DNA of 64,000 nucleotides. Source: Caulobacter sp. Root1455 (lineage in GTDB: Bacteria > Pseudomonadota > Alphaproteobacteria > Caulobacterales > Caulobacteraceae). The notes beneath the pieces were generated by a model. That model saw nothing but the letters and a program-made list of their open reading frames with translations, was not told the DNA's origin and searched no databases. Both the position numbers and the translations under genes were made by a program. The stretch lies in the NCBI RefSeq assembly GCF_001426905.1, contig NZ_LMFQ01000020.1, forward strand, positions 310,001-374,000. Direction: 5' to 3'. Shown in pieces: positions 49,460-58,477 of this stretch. Every line of letters starts with the position of its first letter. Position 1 is the first letter of the stretch.

Positions 49460-51105
49460 AGCCGCACCACCCGGTCGGCCAGCGCGGCGACGGCCTCGGA
49501 ATGGGTGGCGATCAGGGTGGTGCGGCCGGCCGCCGCTTGGCGAAGGATCGGCAGCAGGGCCTGCTCCGATGCCGCGTCGAGATCGGCGGTCGGCTCGTCC
49601 AGCAGCAGGATGGGCGCGGGCTTGAGCATGGCCCGGGCCAGGCCCAGCCGGCGTCGCTCGCCGCCGGACAGGCCGGCGCCGCGCTCGTCGAGCCGAGCGT
49701 CCAAGCCGCCCCGGCCGTCCAGCACGTCCGCCAGACCGACGGCGCGGGCCGTCTGTTCCAGAGCGTCCCGTGTCGCGCCGGGATGGGCCAGGGCCAGGTT
49801 GTCGGCCAAGGTTCCCGGCAGAACCACCGGCGACTGTCCGGCCCAGGCGACCGATGTCGCGATCGAGCCGAGATGCGACAGGCGCTGGTCGCCGACCGAC
49901 ACCTCGCCGCCGCTCAGGGGCGCCAGGCCGAGCAACAGGTTCAGCAAGGTGGTCTTGCCGCTGCCGCTGGGCCCCAGCAGGGCGACGACCTCGCCCGGCG
50001 CGACGTCGAGATCGAAGCCTTCGAACACGGCGGTCTCGCCGGGATCATAGGTCACGGTCACCGCCTGGAAGCGAATGGGCGGCGGCGCGGCGAAGATCAC
50101 GGCCGGCGGGGCGGGCGCGGGGGCGGGCAGGGCGGCCAGGGTCAGGGCGGCGGCCTCGGCGGCCTGGCGATCGTGATAGGCGGCGGCCAGACGGCGCAGT
50201 GGGACATAGACCTCCGGCGCCAGGGCCAGGGCGAAGAAGGCGCGCTTGAGATCCAGCTGTTCGGGAACGGGGAAGGGGAGCAGGCGCAGCAGGTTGAAGC
50301 CGCAATAGACCGCCACCAGGGCCACCGACAGGGCGGCGAAGAACTCCAGCGCCCCCGACGACAGGAAGGCGACCCTCAGCACACGGATCGTCCGCCGCGC
50401 CAGGTCGTCGGCGGCCAGGGCGAGGTCGCGGGTCACCGCGCCCTCGGCCTGGAACGCCAGCACCAAAGGCAGGGCGCGAACCCGGTCGAGGAACAGGCCG
50501 GAGAGCCGCTCCAAGGCCAGGAACTGCCGCCGCGACTCCTCCGCCGCGGCGCCGCCGGCCAGGGCCATGACCAAGCCGAACGGGACCAGGGTCGCCAGAA
50601 GGATCCCGGCCGCCACGGGCGTGGCGACGGCGACAGCGGCGATGACCAGCAGGGGCGCGACCGCGGAGGCTAGTCGGGCCGGCGTGAAACGGGCGACATG
50701 GCCGTCCAGGGCCTCGATCCCCTCGACCACGGCCGACAGGGCCTCGCCGCCGGTGGCGCGGCCGTTGGCCAGGGCGCCGCCCAGCACCGAGGCGACGGCG
50801 TCGCCGCGCGCCTTGGCCTTCACCCCGGCGGCGGCCTGGGCCCCGACTTCGGCGGCGCGCTTGGCCAGCAGTCCGCGCGCGGCGGCGGCCAGGGCGAGCA
50901 CGATCAGCCACGGCGCGGCGGCGGCCAGGCCGCGCGGCAGGGCGTCGAGGGCCAGGGCCAGGCCGGCGGCGAAGGCGATCGCGGCCGGAACATCGGCCAG
51001 CAGCCACAGCGGGGCCGTCCTGGCGTCTGTCCCGCCGGCCTTGCCCAGGGTCTTCAGCCAGGGTCGCGCGACGGCGTCGAGCTCGGCGGTGAAACTGACT
51101 GTCAT
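49456..51105 (-). CDS. cydD: Cytochrome bd assembly ABC exporter subunit CydD
   Basis: A 549-residue half-transporter, partner of CydC. Membrane helices occupy the first about 320 residues. The ATPase domain has Walker A GPSGSGKTTLLNLLLGL near 378, the Q-loop WAGQSPVVLPG near 420, the signature LSGGERRRLGLARAML near 474, Walker B ILLLDEPTADLD near 494 and the H-loop ATHSEAV. It is the first gene of the leftward unit cydD-cydC-fixL-fixJ-fixK. Its ATG is 34 bases from the FixK box. With a class II spacing of 41.5 bases from that box, transcription would begin at or next to the ATG, so the mRNA may be nearly leaderless. Confidence 0.93.
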   Translation of the reverse strand: MTVSFTAELDAVARPWLKTLGKAGGTDARTAPLWLLADVPAAIAFAAGLALALDALPRGLAAAAPWLIVLALAAAARGLLAKRAAEVGAQAAAGVKAKARGDAVASVLGGALANGRATGGEALSAVVEGIEALDGHVARFTPARLASAVAPLLVIAAVAVATPVAAGILLATLVPFGLVMALAGGAAAEESRRQFLALERLSGLFLDRVRALPLVLAFQAEGAVTRDLALAADDLARRTIRVLRVAFLSSGALEFFAALSVALVAVYCGFNLLRLLPFPVPEQLDLKRAFFALALAPEVYVPLRRLAAAYHDRQAAEAAALTLAALPAPAPAPPAVIFAAPPPIRFQAVTVTYDPGETAVFEGFDLDVAPGEVVALLGPSGSGKTTLLNLLLGLAPLSGGEVSVGDQRLSHLGSIATSVAWAGQSPVVLPGTLADNLALAHPGATRDALEQTARAVGLADVLDGRGGLDARLDERGAGLSGGERRRLGLARAMLKPAPILLLDEPTADLDAASEQALLPILRQAAAGRTTLIATHSEAVAALADRVVRL

Positions 51106-51138
51106 CGGCCGTGTTTAGACTCGGCGAACGGGAAATCC

Positions 51139-51152
51139 TTGATTGGGATCAA
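51139..51152. promoter_or_regulatory. FNR/FixK box between divergent cydD and cydA
   Basis: TTGATTGGGATCAA is a perfect TTGAT-N4-ATCAA site. Its centre (51145.5) is 41.5 bases from about 51187 on the cydA side, with a -10-like TCTAGA at 51173-51178, consistent with a class II activated promoter. On the other strand a similar spacing falls at the cydD start codon. One site could therefore serve both transcripts. Confidence 0.92.
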
Positions 51153-51228
51153 CGCACCCTAGCCAGGACGCGTCTAGAGGTGGAGGGTCCTTGAGGCGAC
51201 CGATCGCCAACGACAACCGGAGCGCTGC

Positions 51229-52794
51229 ATGGATCCCGCCGTCGTCGACCTCTCCCGCCTGCAGTTCGCCCTGACGGCCCTGTACCACTTCCTGTTCGTG
51301 CCCCTGACCCTGGGCCTCTCCTTCATGCTGGTGATCATGGAGAGCGTCTATGTGATGACAAAGCGGCCGATCTGGCGGACCACCACCCGGTTCTGGGGCA
51401 CGCTGTTCGGGATCAATTTCGTGCTCGGCGTCGCCACCGGCCTGACCATGGAGTTCCAGTTCGGCATGAACTGGTCCTACTACTCGCACTATGTCGGCGA
51501 CATCTTCGGCGCGCCGCTGGCCATCGAGGGGCTGATGGCCTTCTTCCTCGAGGCCACCTTCGTGGGGCTGATGTTCTTCGGCTGGGACAAGCTCAAGCCC
51601 GTGACCCACCTTTTTGTCACCTTCCTGGTGGCCTTGGGCACCAACCTGTCGGCCCTGTGGATCCTGGTCGCCAACGGCTGGATGCAGAACCCGGTCGGCG
51701 CGGCCTTCAATCCCGACACGATGCGGATGGAAGTGGTCGACTTCAAAGCCGTCATCTTCAATCCCGTGGCTCAGGCCAAGTTCGTGCACACGGTCAGCGC
51801 CGGCTACACCATCGCCGCGGTCTTCGTTCTGGGGATCAGCGCCTGGTATCTGCTGAAGGGCCGGTATGTCAGCGTCGCCAAGCGATCGCTGACCGTCGCG
51901 GCCGCCTTCGGCCTGGCCTCGTCCCTGTCGGTGGTCGTGCTGGGCGACGAGAGCGGCTACGCCCTGACCGACAACCAGAAAATGAAACTCGCGGCCCTCG
52001 AGGCCATGTGGGAGACCGAGCCCGCGCCCGCCGGCCTGACCGCCTTCGGCATCCCCGACCTGAAGGACCGCAAGACCCACGCCGAGATCAAGGTGCCCTA
52101 CGTCCTGGGCCTGATCGCCACCCGCAGCTTCGACCGGCCCGTCGCCGGCATCTTCGAACTGGTGGCCCAGGCCGAAACGCGGATCGAGAGCGGCGTGGTC
52201 GCCTACGACGCGCTGGAGACCCTGAAGGCCAATCCAACCGACCTGGCGGCGCGCGGCGTGTTCGAGACGCACCGTCGCGACCTCGGCTACGCCCTGCTGC
52301 TCAAGCGCCACGTCGCCGACCCGCGAACGGCCGACAAGGCGCTGATCCAGAAGACCGCCTGGGACACCGTGCCCAACGTGCCGGTGATGTTCTGGTCGTT
52401 CCGGATCATGGCCGGAATCGGCTTCCTGATGATCGCCCTGTTCGCCACGGCCTTCGTGCTGGTGAGCCTGCGCAAGCAGAACACCCGCTGGTTCCTGATG
52501 ATCGCGGTGGCGGCCATTCCGCTGCCCTGGATCTCGACCGAGCTGGGCTGGGTGCTGGCCGAGGTCGGGCGTCAACCCTGGGCGGTGGAGGGCGTTCTGC
52601 CGACCTTCCTGGCGCCCTCGTCGCTGAGCGTGGCCCAGATCCTGACCAGCATCGTGGTCTTCACCCTGCTCTACGGCGCCCTGGCGGTGGTCGAGGTCGG
52701 GCTGATCCTGAAGACCATCAAGAAGGGCCCCTTCGCCGAACAGGAAACCTTCCCGTCCGGACCGCTCGCCCCCGCCGGCGAAGCCGTGGCCTAG
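51229..52794 (+). CDS. cydA: Cytochrome bd ubiquinol oxidase subunit I
   Basis: A 521-residue catalytic subunit of the bd oxidase, which reduces oxygen with high affinity using ubiquinol. It starts VVDLSRLQFALTALYHFLFVPLTLG, with the heme b-595 His in the first helix and the family YVMTKRPIWRTTTRFWG segment. The Q-loop is long, as in E. coli CydA: it holds NQKMKLAALEAMWET with the conserved Lys and Glu, then GIPDLKDRKTH and RRDLGYALLLKRH. GRQPWAVEGVLPT near residue 445 is also diagnostic. It is first in the rightward operon, with cydB 13 bp behind. Confidence 0.95.
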   Translation: MDPAVVDLSRLQFALTALYHFLFVPLTLGLSFMLVIMESVYVMTKRPIWRTTTRFWGTLFGINFVLGVATGLTMEFQFGMNWSYYSHYVGDIFGAPLAIEGLMAFFLEATFVGLMFFGWDKLKPVTHLFVTFLVALGTNLSALWILVANGWMQNPVGAAFNPDTMRMEVVDFKAVIFNPVAQAKFVHTVSAGYTIAAVFVLGISAWYLLKGRYVSVAKRSLTVAAAFGLASSLSVVVLGDESGYALTDNQKMKLAALEAMWETEPAPAGLTAFGIPDLKDRKTHAEIKVPYVLGLIATRSFDRPVAGIFELVAQAETRIESGVVAYDALETLKANPTDLAARGVFETHRRDLGYALLLKRHVADPRTADKALIQKTAWDTVPNVPVMFWSFRIMAGIGFLMIALFATAFVLVSLRKQNTRWFLMIAVAAIPLPWISTELGWVLAEVGRQPWAVEGVLPTFLAPSSLSVAQILTSIVVFTLLYGALAVVEVGLILKTIKKGPFAEQETFPSGPLAPAGEAVA

Positions 52795-52807
52795 GAGAAA
52801 CCGGATC

Positions 52808-53953
52808 ATGGAACTCCCCCTCGACTATCCGACGCTTCGCCTGATCTGGTGGGGCCTGCTGGGCGTGCTGCTGATCGGCTTCGCCCTGACCGACGGCTAC
52901 GACATGGGCGTGGGCGCCCTGCTGCCCTTCGTCGCCAGGACCGACGAGGAGCGCCGCATGGTGATCAACACCGTCGGCGCCACCTGGGAAGGCAACCAGG
53001 TGTGGTTCATCACCGGCGGGGCCGCGATCTTCGCGGCCTGGCCGCTGGTCTACGGCGTCAGCTTCTCGGGCTTCTACCTGGCCATCTTTCTGGTGCTGGT
53101 GGCGATGATCCTGCGGCCTGTCGGCTTCAAGTACCGATCCAAGCGGCCGGACCCGCGCTGGCGCGCGTTCTGGGACTGGGCGCTGTTCACCGGCGGCTTC
53201 GTGCCGGTGCTGGTCTTCGGCGTGGCCGTGGGCAACGTGCTGCAAGGCGCGCCGTTCAAGCTGGATGGCGACCTGCGCAGCACCTATCACGGCGCTTTCT
53301 TCGCCCTGTTCACGCCCTTCACCCTGGTCTGCGGCCTGCTGTCCGTGGCCATGCTGGTGCTGCACGGGGCGGCCTGGCTGGGGGTGAAGGCCGAGGAGGG
53401 CGGCGCGGTCCAGGACCGGGCCCGCAGGTTCGGCACGGGCGCCGGCGTCGCCACTCTGCTGCTGTTTCTGGTCGGCGGTCTGCTGGCCATGCGCCTGGGC
53501 TTCCGCGTCGAGGGCGCGTTCGATCCCGCCGCGCCGTCCAATCCGCTGCGGACGGCGACCGTCGCCGCGCCGGGGGCCTGGTTCGACAATTTCGGCCGCT
53601 ATCCCTGGATGCTGATCGCGCCGGTGCTGGGCTTCGGCGGGGCGATCGTGGCCCTGCTGGGCCTGTGGCGGCGATCCGCGCCCCTGGCGTTCGGCGGCTC
53701 GTCGGCGTCGGCGGCGGGGATCATCGCCACGGTGGGGCTGTCGATGTTCCCGTTCATCCTGCCCAGCACGATAGACGCCCATTCCAGCCTGACGGTGTGG
53801 AACGCCTCGTCCAGCCACATGACCCTGTTCATCATGCTGGTCGTCGTCGTGGTGCTGCTGCCGGTCGTGCTGCTCTACACCGCCTGGGTGTTCAAGGTGC
53901 TGTGGGGCCGGACCAGCACGGCGGCCCTGAAGACCGACCCCGCTCTCTACTGA
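52808..53953 (+). CDS. cydB: Cytochrome bd ubiquinol oxidase subunit II
   Basis: A 381-residue membrane subunit. The N-terminal LDYPTLRLIWWGLLGVLLIGFALTDGYDMGVGALLPFVART is the signature with the conserved DGYDMGVG. It is followed by VGATWEGNQVWFITGGAAIFAAWPLVYG and later helices, about eight in all. The closing LFIMLVVVVVLLPVVLLYTAWVFKVLWG is typical. It forms the heterodimer with CydA, and CydX follows 28 bp downstream on the same transcript. Confidence 0.95.
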   Translation: MELPLDYPTLRLIWWGLLGVLLIGFALTDGYDMGVGALLPFVARTDEERRMVINTVGATWEGNQVWFITGGAAIFAAWPLVYGVSFSGFYLAIFLVLVAMILRPVGFKYRSKRPDPRWRAFWDWALFTGGFVPVLVFGVAVGNVLQGAPFKLDGDLRSTYHGAFFALFTPFTLVCGLLSVAMLVLHGAAWLGVKAEEGGAVQDRARRFGTGAGVATLLLFLVGGLLAMRLGFRVEGAFDPAAPSNPLRTATVAAPGAWFDNFGRYPWMLIAPVLGFGGAIVALLGLWRRSAPLAFGGSSASAAGIIATVGLSMFPFILPSTIDAHSSLTVWNASSSHMTLFIMLVVVVVLLPVVLLYTAWVFKVLWGRTSTAALKTDPALY

Positions 53954-53981
53954 AAACGGCCCGTACTGAGGAGATCTCGCG

Positions 53982-54101
53982 ATGTGGTATTTTACCTGGA
54001 TCCTCGGCCTGGGCCTGGCGCTGGCCTTCGGGGTGCTGAACGGCGTCTGGTACGAGTTCAACCTGACCGACGAGGGCGATGTCGGGGCGTCGGAGCCCTG
54101 A
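53982..54101 (+). CDS. cydX: Cytochrome bd small subunit CydX
   Basis: A 39-residue protein: MWYFTWILGLGLALAFGVLN followed by GVWYEFNLTDEGDVGASEP. This is the CydX pattern, one hydrophobic helix beginning with MWYF followed by a short acidic tail. In E. coli the subunit stabilises the CydAB heme site. It sits in the expected place 28 bp after cydB. A GAGGAGAT ribosome site with good spacing precedes the ATG. It is too short for many gene callers. Confidence 0.94.
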   Translation: MWYFTWILGLGLALAFGVLNGVWYEFNLTDEGDVGASEP

Positions 54102-54263
54102 TCCTCCCCCGCAGGGTGAAGATCAGGCGGACGCGACAATTCGACGCCGTCCGGTAAGCTTTGCATTAACCGTTATTAAACGGCGGTCGAGCTCTTGTGA
54201 CAGGTGACGCGAAACCGGCTTTCGGCGTTCGCCGCAAGACCTTTTGAGCCTCGGGACCCGACC

Positions 54264-54716
54264 ATGACCGACCACGCCGAACCCGCCCTGGAGCTGATCT
54301 CGTTCTGCATCGGCGAGCAGGAGTTCTGCATCGACGTCAAGACGGTCCGCGAGATCCGCGGCTGGACCCCGGCCACCCCGATCCCGCACGCCCCGTCCTT
54401 CCTTAAGGGCGTGATCAACCTGCGCGGCGCGATCATGCCGGTCATCGATCTGCGCAACCGCCTGGGCCTGGGCGTCACCGTTCCGGAGACCCGCCACGTC
54501 ATCGTCGTGGTCGAGTGCCAGGACCGCCTGGCCGGCATCCTGGTCGACGCGGTCAGCGAGACCTTCACCGTGTCGCGCGACCACCTGCAGCCGACCCCGG
54601 ACCTGGGGGCCGACGAGCTGCGCTTCATCCAGGCGATCATCTCGCTGGACAGCCGCCTGATCACCTATCTGCGCATGGACGACGTCTTCCCCGCCCAGGT
54701 CAGCCAGGCGGCGTAG
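54264..54716 (+). CDS. cheW: Chemotaxis coupling protein CheW
   Basis: A 150-residue CheW-like adaptor that links chemoreceptors to CheA. The SH3-like fold shows LISFCIGEQEFCIDVKTVREIRGW, the HAPSFLKGVINLRGAIMPVIDLRNRLG core with the conserved NLRG, HVIVVVECQDRLAGILVDAVSETF and the tail DDVFPAQVSQ. The ATG at 54264 gives the usual length; an earlier GTG at 54204 adds an unrelated extension. It stands alone rather than in a che operon, like the isolated cheW genes of other Caulobacterales. An intrinsic terminator follows. Confidence 0.93.
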   Translation: MTDHAEPALELISFCIGEQEFCIDVKTVREIRGWTPATPIPHAPSFLKGVINLRGAIMPVIDLRNRLGLGVTVPETRHVIVVVECQDRLAGILVDAVSETFTVSRDHLQPTPDLGADELRFIQAIISLDSRLITYLRMDDVFPAQVSQAA

Positions 54717-54737
54717 GTCGCGCTTCAGAGCGAAACG

Positions 54738-54770
54738 AAAAAGGGGCGGGCCGCGAGGTCCGCCCCTTTT
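54738..54770. terminator. Bidirectional intrinsic terminator
   Basis: Stem GGGGCGGGCC/GGTCCGCCCC with a GCGA loop is flanked by five A residues on the left and four T residues on the right, so it can end cheW (rightward) and the DUF3850 gene (leftward). It lies between the two convergent stop codons. Confidence 0.93.
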
Positions 54771-54791
54771 GATTCAGCGTCCCCAACCGAT

Positions 54792-55289
54792 CTACTTCCC
54801 CCGCACGAGCTTCGCGGCGGCGGCGTGGAAGACGGCCTCGGCCTCGGCGGCGTCGGCCACGGCGTTGTGGCGGTCGGCGGCGACCGGCATGGCCGCGCGG
54901 CCGGTGGTCGGGGCGGCGTAGCTCTGGGCCACCTTGCGGGCGTCCTGGGCGCGCAGGGCGGCGTTGTCCGAGGTGGTCTCGTGCCAGTGGGCCAACTTCT
55001 CCGCTGTCAGCGCGCCGTCGACCGGCAGGTCGCCGTGATGGACCACTTCGCCAAAGCCGATGGCCACGAAGCCGTGGATCACGCCGTAGTCTTCCTCCGA
55101 CAGCAGGAAGGTGATCTGCCGCTCCTCGACCTGGCCGGTATAGGCGTCCTGCTCCGGGTCGAACTCGCGCAGCACCAGCACGTCGCCGACCGCGAACTCG
55201 CGGTCGTTGCGGCGGATCTCGAAGCGCTTCTTGCCCGACCGCACGGCGGCGAAATACTGGGGCCAGGTCTTCAGTTCGTGACGGGTCAT
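54792..55289 (-). CDS. DUF3850 (ASCH-like) domain protein
   Basis: A 165-residue protein. The first about 85 residues match DUF3850, an ASCH/PUA-like RNA-binding fold: HELKTWPQYFAAVRSGKKRFEIRRNDREFAVGDVLVLREFDPE, then YTGQVEERQITFLLSEEDYGVIHGFVAIGF. Most examples I know are from phages or Firmicutes. A C-terminal extension of about 80 residues (LTAEKLAHWHETTSDNAALRAQDARKVAQSYA...) is helical and unassigned. The ATG at 55287-55289 fits the domain. RNA or nucleotide binding is inferred from fold only. Confidence 0.75.
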   Translation of the reverse strand: MTRHELKTWPQYFAAVRSGKKRFEIRRNDREFAVGDVLVLREFDPEQDAYTGQVEERQITFLLSEEDYGVIHGFVAIGFGEVVHHGDLPVDGALTAEKLAHWHETTSDNAALRAQDARKVAQSYAAPTTGRAAMPVAADRHNAVADAAEAEAVFHAAAAKLVRGK

Positions 55290-55397
55290 GGGGAGATTCT
55301 CGGAAACGGGAGGCGTGGCCTTGGCCGGCAGTTCGGGCTGGAAGGTTAAGGCCTGGATGGAATGTTGTGGATCGGATTGAGCCGACGGTGCTGAAAT

Positions 55398-55487
55398 CCT
55401 CGTCCTTCGACAAGCTCAGGATGAGGATTTCTACAGCCGCTTCGGGGTCGAAATTAGCCCTCATCCTGAGCTTGTCGAAGGACGAGG
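55398..55487. repeat. Intergenic inverted-repeat element, type B, with 29-bp perfect arms
   Basis: The arms at 55398-55426 and 55459-55487 are perfect 29-bp inverses separated by 32 bases. They share the TCCTTCGA and CTCAGGATGAGG blocks with the element at 4423-4527. It ends 8 bases before the engB stop and probably closes the rpmH-to-engB transcript. Confidence 0.9.
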
Positions 55488-55494
55488 GCGGCCC

Positions 55495-56136
55495 CTAGGT
55501 CAGGCAGGTCCGCGCGATCTCGGCGCGCAGTTCGGGCAGGCCGTAGCCTTTCTCCGACGAGGTCGCCAGGACCTTCGGGAAGGCCGCCGGGCGCTTGGCG
55601 ATGGCCTTGAGGGTCTTGTCGATCGTGGCGTCGAGCTCGGCCTGCTTGATCTTGTCGGCCTTGGTCAGGACGATCTGGTAGGAGACCGCCGCGACGTCCA
55701 GGGCGTCCAGGGCCTCGGTGTCCACCGACTTCAGCCCGTGGCGGGCGTCGATCAGCAGATAGACCCGCTTGAGGTTCACCCGACCCCGCAGATAGGCGCG
55801 GCCCAGGTCCTGAAACTTGTCGGCCACGCTCTTGGACACCCGCGCGAAGCCGTAGCCCGGCAGGTCGACCAGGCGCAGCTTCTCGGCCAGCACGAAGAAG
55901 TTGACCTCCCGCGTGCGCCCCGGCGAGTTCGAGGCGCGCGCCAGGTGGTTCTGGCCGACCAGCCCGTTGATCAGGCTGGACTTGCCGACGTTCGAGCGGC
56001 CGGCGAAGGCGACTTCGGGCAGGCTCGGCGCGGGCATGCCGTCCATCTTGACCGCGCCCATCATGAAGGTCGCCGGCTGGGCGAACAGCACGCGGGCGGC
56101 TTCGATGTCCTCTTCGCTATAGGCCAGTTCGTCCAT
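55495..56136 (-). CDS. engB: Ribosome biogenesis GTP-binding protein EngB/YihA
   Basis: A 213-residue TrmE-Era-EngA-EngB-class GTPase needed for large-subunit maturation. The motifs G1 [14 protein letters not shown] near residue 47, G2 region [13 protein letters not shown]3 [10 protein letters not shown] near 90, G4 VLTKADKI near 153 and G5 ATSSEKG near 184 are all present. The ATG at 56134-56136 overlaps the yidC stop (TGATG), so it is translated from the same mRNA. The conserved order rnpA-yidC-engB is typical of proteobacteria. Confidence 0.95.
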   Translation of the reverse strand: MDELAYSEEDIEAARVLFAQPATFMMGAVKMDGMPAPSLPEVAFAGRSNVGKSSLINGLVGQNHLARASNSPGRTREVNFFVLAEKLRLVDLPGYGFARVSKSVADKFQDLGRAYLRGRVNLKRVYLLIDARHGLKSVDTEALDALDVAAVSYQIVLTKADKIKQAELDATIDKTLKAIAKRPAAFPKVLATSSEKGYGLPELRAEIARTCLT

Positions 56137-58022
56137 CAGGTGGCCCCGACGGTCTTGCCGCTCAGCCGGGCGATCAGCTTGTCGATCGGGTTCTCGACCT
56201 TGTAGCGGTGCATGATGATGTACTGCTGGATGATGGTCAGCACGTTGCTCCAGCACCAGTAGATCACCAGGCCCACGGCGAAGCCCGACAGGGTGAAGGT
56301 GAAGATGATCGGGAAGAACTGGAAGATCTTCTGCTGGATCGGGTCGCCGGCCGGCGGGTTCATCGACGTGGTCAGCCACATGGTGAAGCCGTACAGCAGC
56401 GGCCAGACGCCCAGGTGGGCGATCGAGGCGCCCAGGAACGGCAGGGTGGCCGGATCCCAGGGGATCGCGCCGAACAGGTTGAACAGGGTGGTCGGCTCCG
56501 GCGCCGAGAGGTCGACGATCCAGCCGAAGAACGGCGCGTGCCGCATCTCGATGGTCACCGTCAGCACCTTGTACAGCGAGTAGAAGACCGGGATCTGGAT
56601 GAGCATGGGCACGCAGCCCATCATCGGGTTGATCTTCTCCTTGGCGTACAGGCCCATCATCTCCTGCTGCTGCTTGGCCGGATCGTCCTTGAACTTGGCC
56701 TTCAGCTTCTCGACCTCGGGGGCGATCTTCTTCATCTTCGCCATCGACTCGTAGCTCTTGTCGGCCAGCGGGAAGAGGATCAGCTTCAGGGTCACGGTCA
56801 GCAGCATGATGGCCACGCCGAAGTTGCCCACCAGCTTGTAGAAGATCTCCAGGATGTTGAAGATCGGCCGGGTGAGGAACCAGAACATGCCCCAGTCGAC
56901 GGCCTTGTCGAAGCTGGGGATCACGCTGGTCGGACGGTTCCAGAACTGCCACCAGACCACCGGCTTGCCGCCGTACTGATAGCGGGTCAGCAGCGGCACG
57001 GTCTTGGCGCCGGCGAACAGACGGGTGGAGTTGGTGGCGGTGGCGCCGGGCGCGACCGAGCGGGCCGAGCCTTGGAAGGCTGACTCATAAACATCGATGC
57101 CCTTGATCGGCGTAACCCGGAAGCGACCCGTGATCAGCTCGGACTGCTCGGGAACCAAGGCAGCCAGCCAATACTTGTCGGTCATGCCGATCCATCCGCC
57201 CTTGGAGGCGAGATTGTCCTGGATCGGCTTGTCCTTCTTCCACTTGGGATACTTGGCCTGATCCTGCAGCAGGTACTTGCCGTCCTTGACGCCTTCGATG
57301 CCGCCCAAGACGCCGATGCCCCCTTCATAGACGATCTGGGTCCTGCCCAGGCCGTGCGGGCCTTCGGTCGGGATGCCTTGGCGCTGAACCGAAGCGAAGG
57401 GGGCCAGGGTTACGGCCGCGCCGCCTTGGTTGCGGACGGTGTCGGCGACGGTGAACATGGCGTCGGCGTCGACCGAGATGGTGCGGGTGAACACCAAGCC
57501 CTGGCCGTTGTCGTAGGTCAGCACGACCGGAGTGTTGGGACGCAGAACCTGGCCGGGGGCGGCGGTCCACACGGTCTGGGGCGTGGGCAGGCCGGTCATG
57601 CCGGCGGGGCCCGCCCATGTGAAGTCGGCGAACCAGGCATGCTCGGCGCCCTCGGGGCGGAACAGCTCGACCGGCGGCGAGCTCTTGTCGGCCGTCTGGG
57701 TGAAGCGCTTGAGCCACAGATCGTCGATCCGCGCGCCCTTCAGGGCGATCGAGCCCGCCAGGGCCGGGGTGTCGACGGCGATGCGCGGGCTCTGGGCCTT
57801 GGCTTCGTCGCGCGACAGCTTCAGCGGCTGGGGCAGGCCGTCGGCGCCGAGGGTCATGCCCGGCTGGGCGGCGACCTGGGCCTCGGCGATCTTCTTGGCG
57901 CGCAGCTCGGCCTCGGCCTTCTTCTGCTGCGGGCCCATGTAGAAGACCTGGTAACCGATCAGGATCGCGAACGCGCAGACGAGGAACATCAGCGTGTTTT
58001 TGTTGGAGTCGTTCGGCTGCAT
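56136..58022 (-). CDS. yidC: Membrane protein insertase YidC
   Basis: A 628-residue inner-membrane insertase. The N-terminal signal-anchor helix ([21 protein letters not shown]) is followed by a large periplasmic domain (about 30-380). Then come the five conserved membrane helices: the YidC core starts with [41 protein letters not shown], and includes [26 protein letters not shown] near 490. It inserts and folds membrane proteins with or without SecYEG. It lies 8 bp after rnpA. The small yidD gene that often sits between rnpA and yidC is absent. Confidence 0.95.
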   Translation of the reverse strand: MQPNDSNKNTLMFLVCAFAILIGYQVFYMGPQQKKAEAELRAKKIAEAQVAAQPGMTLGADGLPQPLKLSRDEAKAQSPRIAVDTPALAGSIALKGARIDDLWLKRFTQTADKSSPPVELFRPEGAEHAWFADFTWAGPAGMTGLPTPQTVWTAAPGQVLRPNTPVVLTYDNGQGLVFTRTISVDADAMFTVADTVRNQGGAAVTLAPFASVQRQGIPTEGPHGLGRTQIVYEGGIGVLGGIEGVKDGKYLLQDQAKYPKWKKDKPIQDNLASKGGWIGMTDKYWLAALVPEQSELITGRFRVTPIKGIDVYESAFQGSARSVAPGATATNSTRLFAGAKTVPLLTRYQYGGKPVVWWQFWNRPTSVIPSFDKAVDWGMFWFLTRPIFNILEIFYKLVGNFGVAIMLLTVTLKLILFPLADKSYESMAKMKKIAPEVEKLKAKFKDDPAKQQQEMMGLYAKEKINPMMGCVPMLIQIPVFYSLYKVLTVTIEMRHAPFFGWIVDLSAPEPTTLFNLFGAIPWDPATLPFLGASIAHLGVWPLLYGFTMWLTTSMNPPAGDPIQQKIFQFFPIIFTFTLSGFAVGLVIYWCWSNVLTIIQQYIIMHRYKVENPIDKLIARLSGKTVGAT

Positions 58023-58030
58023 GAGATGAC

Positions 58031-58477
58031 TTAACCAGAAACGGAGGAATCGGACGCGGCGGGGGCGTGCGGAGCGGGTTCAGGGCCCGGGCCCGCGCGA
58101 TCGAGGTCGGCGGCGAGGCTTATCAGCGCGGTTTTAACATCGTCAAGCAAACGCCCCCATGGCCGCTGGCCGGTTCCGCCGCGGGCGATGAACACATAGT
58201 CGCAACTGGGACGGCCATGAAGGGGGAGAAGCAGTCTGGCGGCCTCGCGCAGGCGTCTTTTCGCGCGATTTCGCTCGACCGAGCCGCCGATCTTCTTGGT
58301 GGCGGTGAATCCGACCCGGATCAGCGGGTCGTCGTCGTGGCGGGGGCGCATCTGCATGAACACCGCGCCGCGCGCCAGGTTGGGCGCCTTGGCGGCCTTC
58401 AGGAAGTCCGGGCGCTTCTTCAGCCGCTCGATCTTCACGGGAATGACCTGCCCAGAAGGGATGGGGGCTTCGGTCAT
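58031..58477 (-). CDS. rnpA: Ribonuclease P protein component
   Basis: A 148-residue protein subunit of RNase P, which matures tRNA 5' ends. The family signature VGFTATKKIGGSVERNRAKRRLREAARLLLP (with the RNR motif) is near residues 55-85, preceded by IERLKKRPDFLKAAKA. A Pro-rich C-terminal tail is non-conserved. The ATG at 58475-58477 directly abuts the T-run of an intrinsic terminator hairpin, and the only ribosome-site-like purines (GGAAAGGG) lie in that hairpin's 3' arm, so expression is probably attenuated relative to rpmH. Confidence 0.95.
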   Translation of the reverse strand: MTEAPIPSGQVIPVKIERLKKRPDFLKAAKAPNLARGAVFMQMRPRHDDDPLIRVGFTATKKIGGSVERNRAKRRLREAARLLLPLHGRPSCDYVFIARGGTGQRPWGRLLDDVKTALISLAADLDRAGPGPEPAPHAPAASDSSVSG

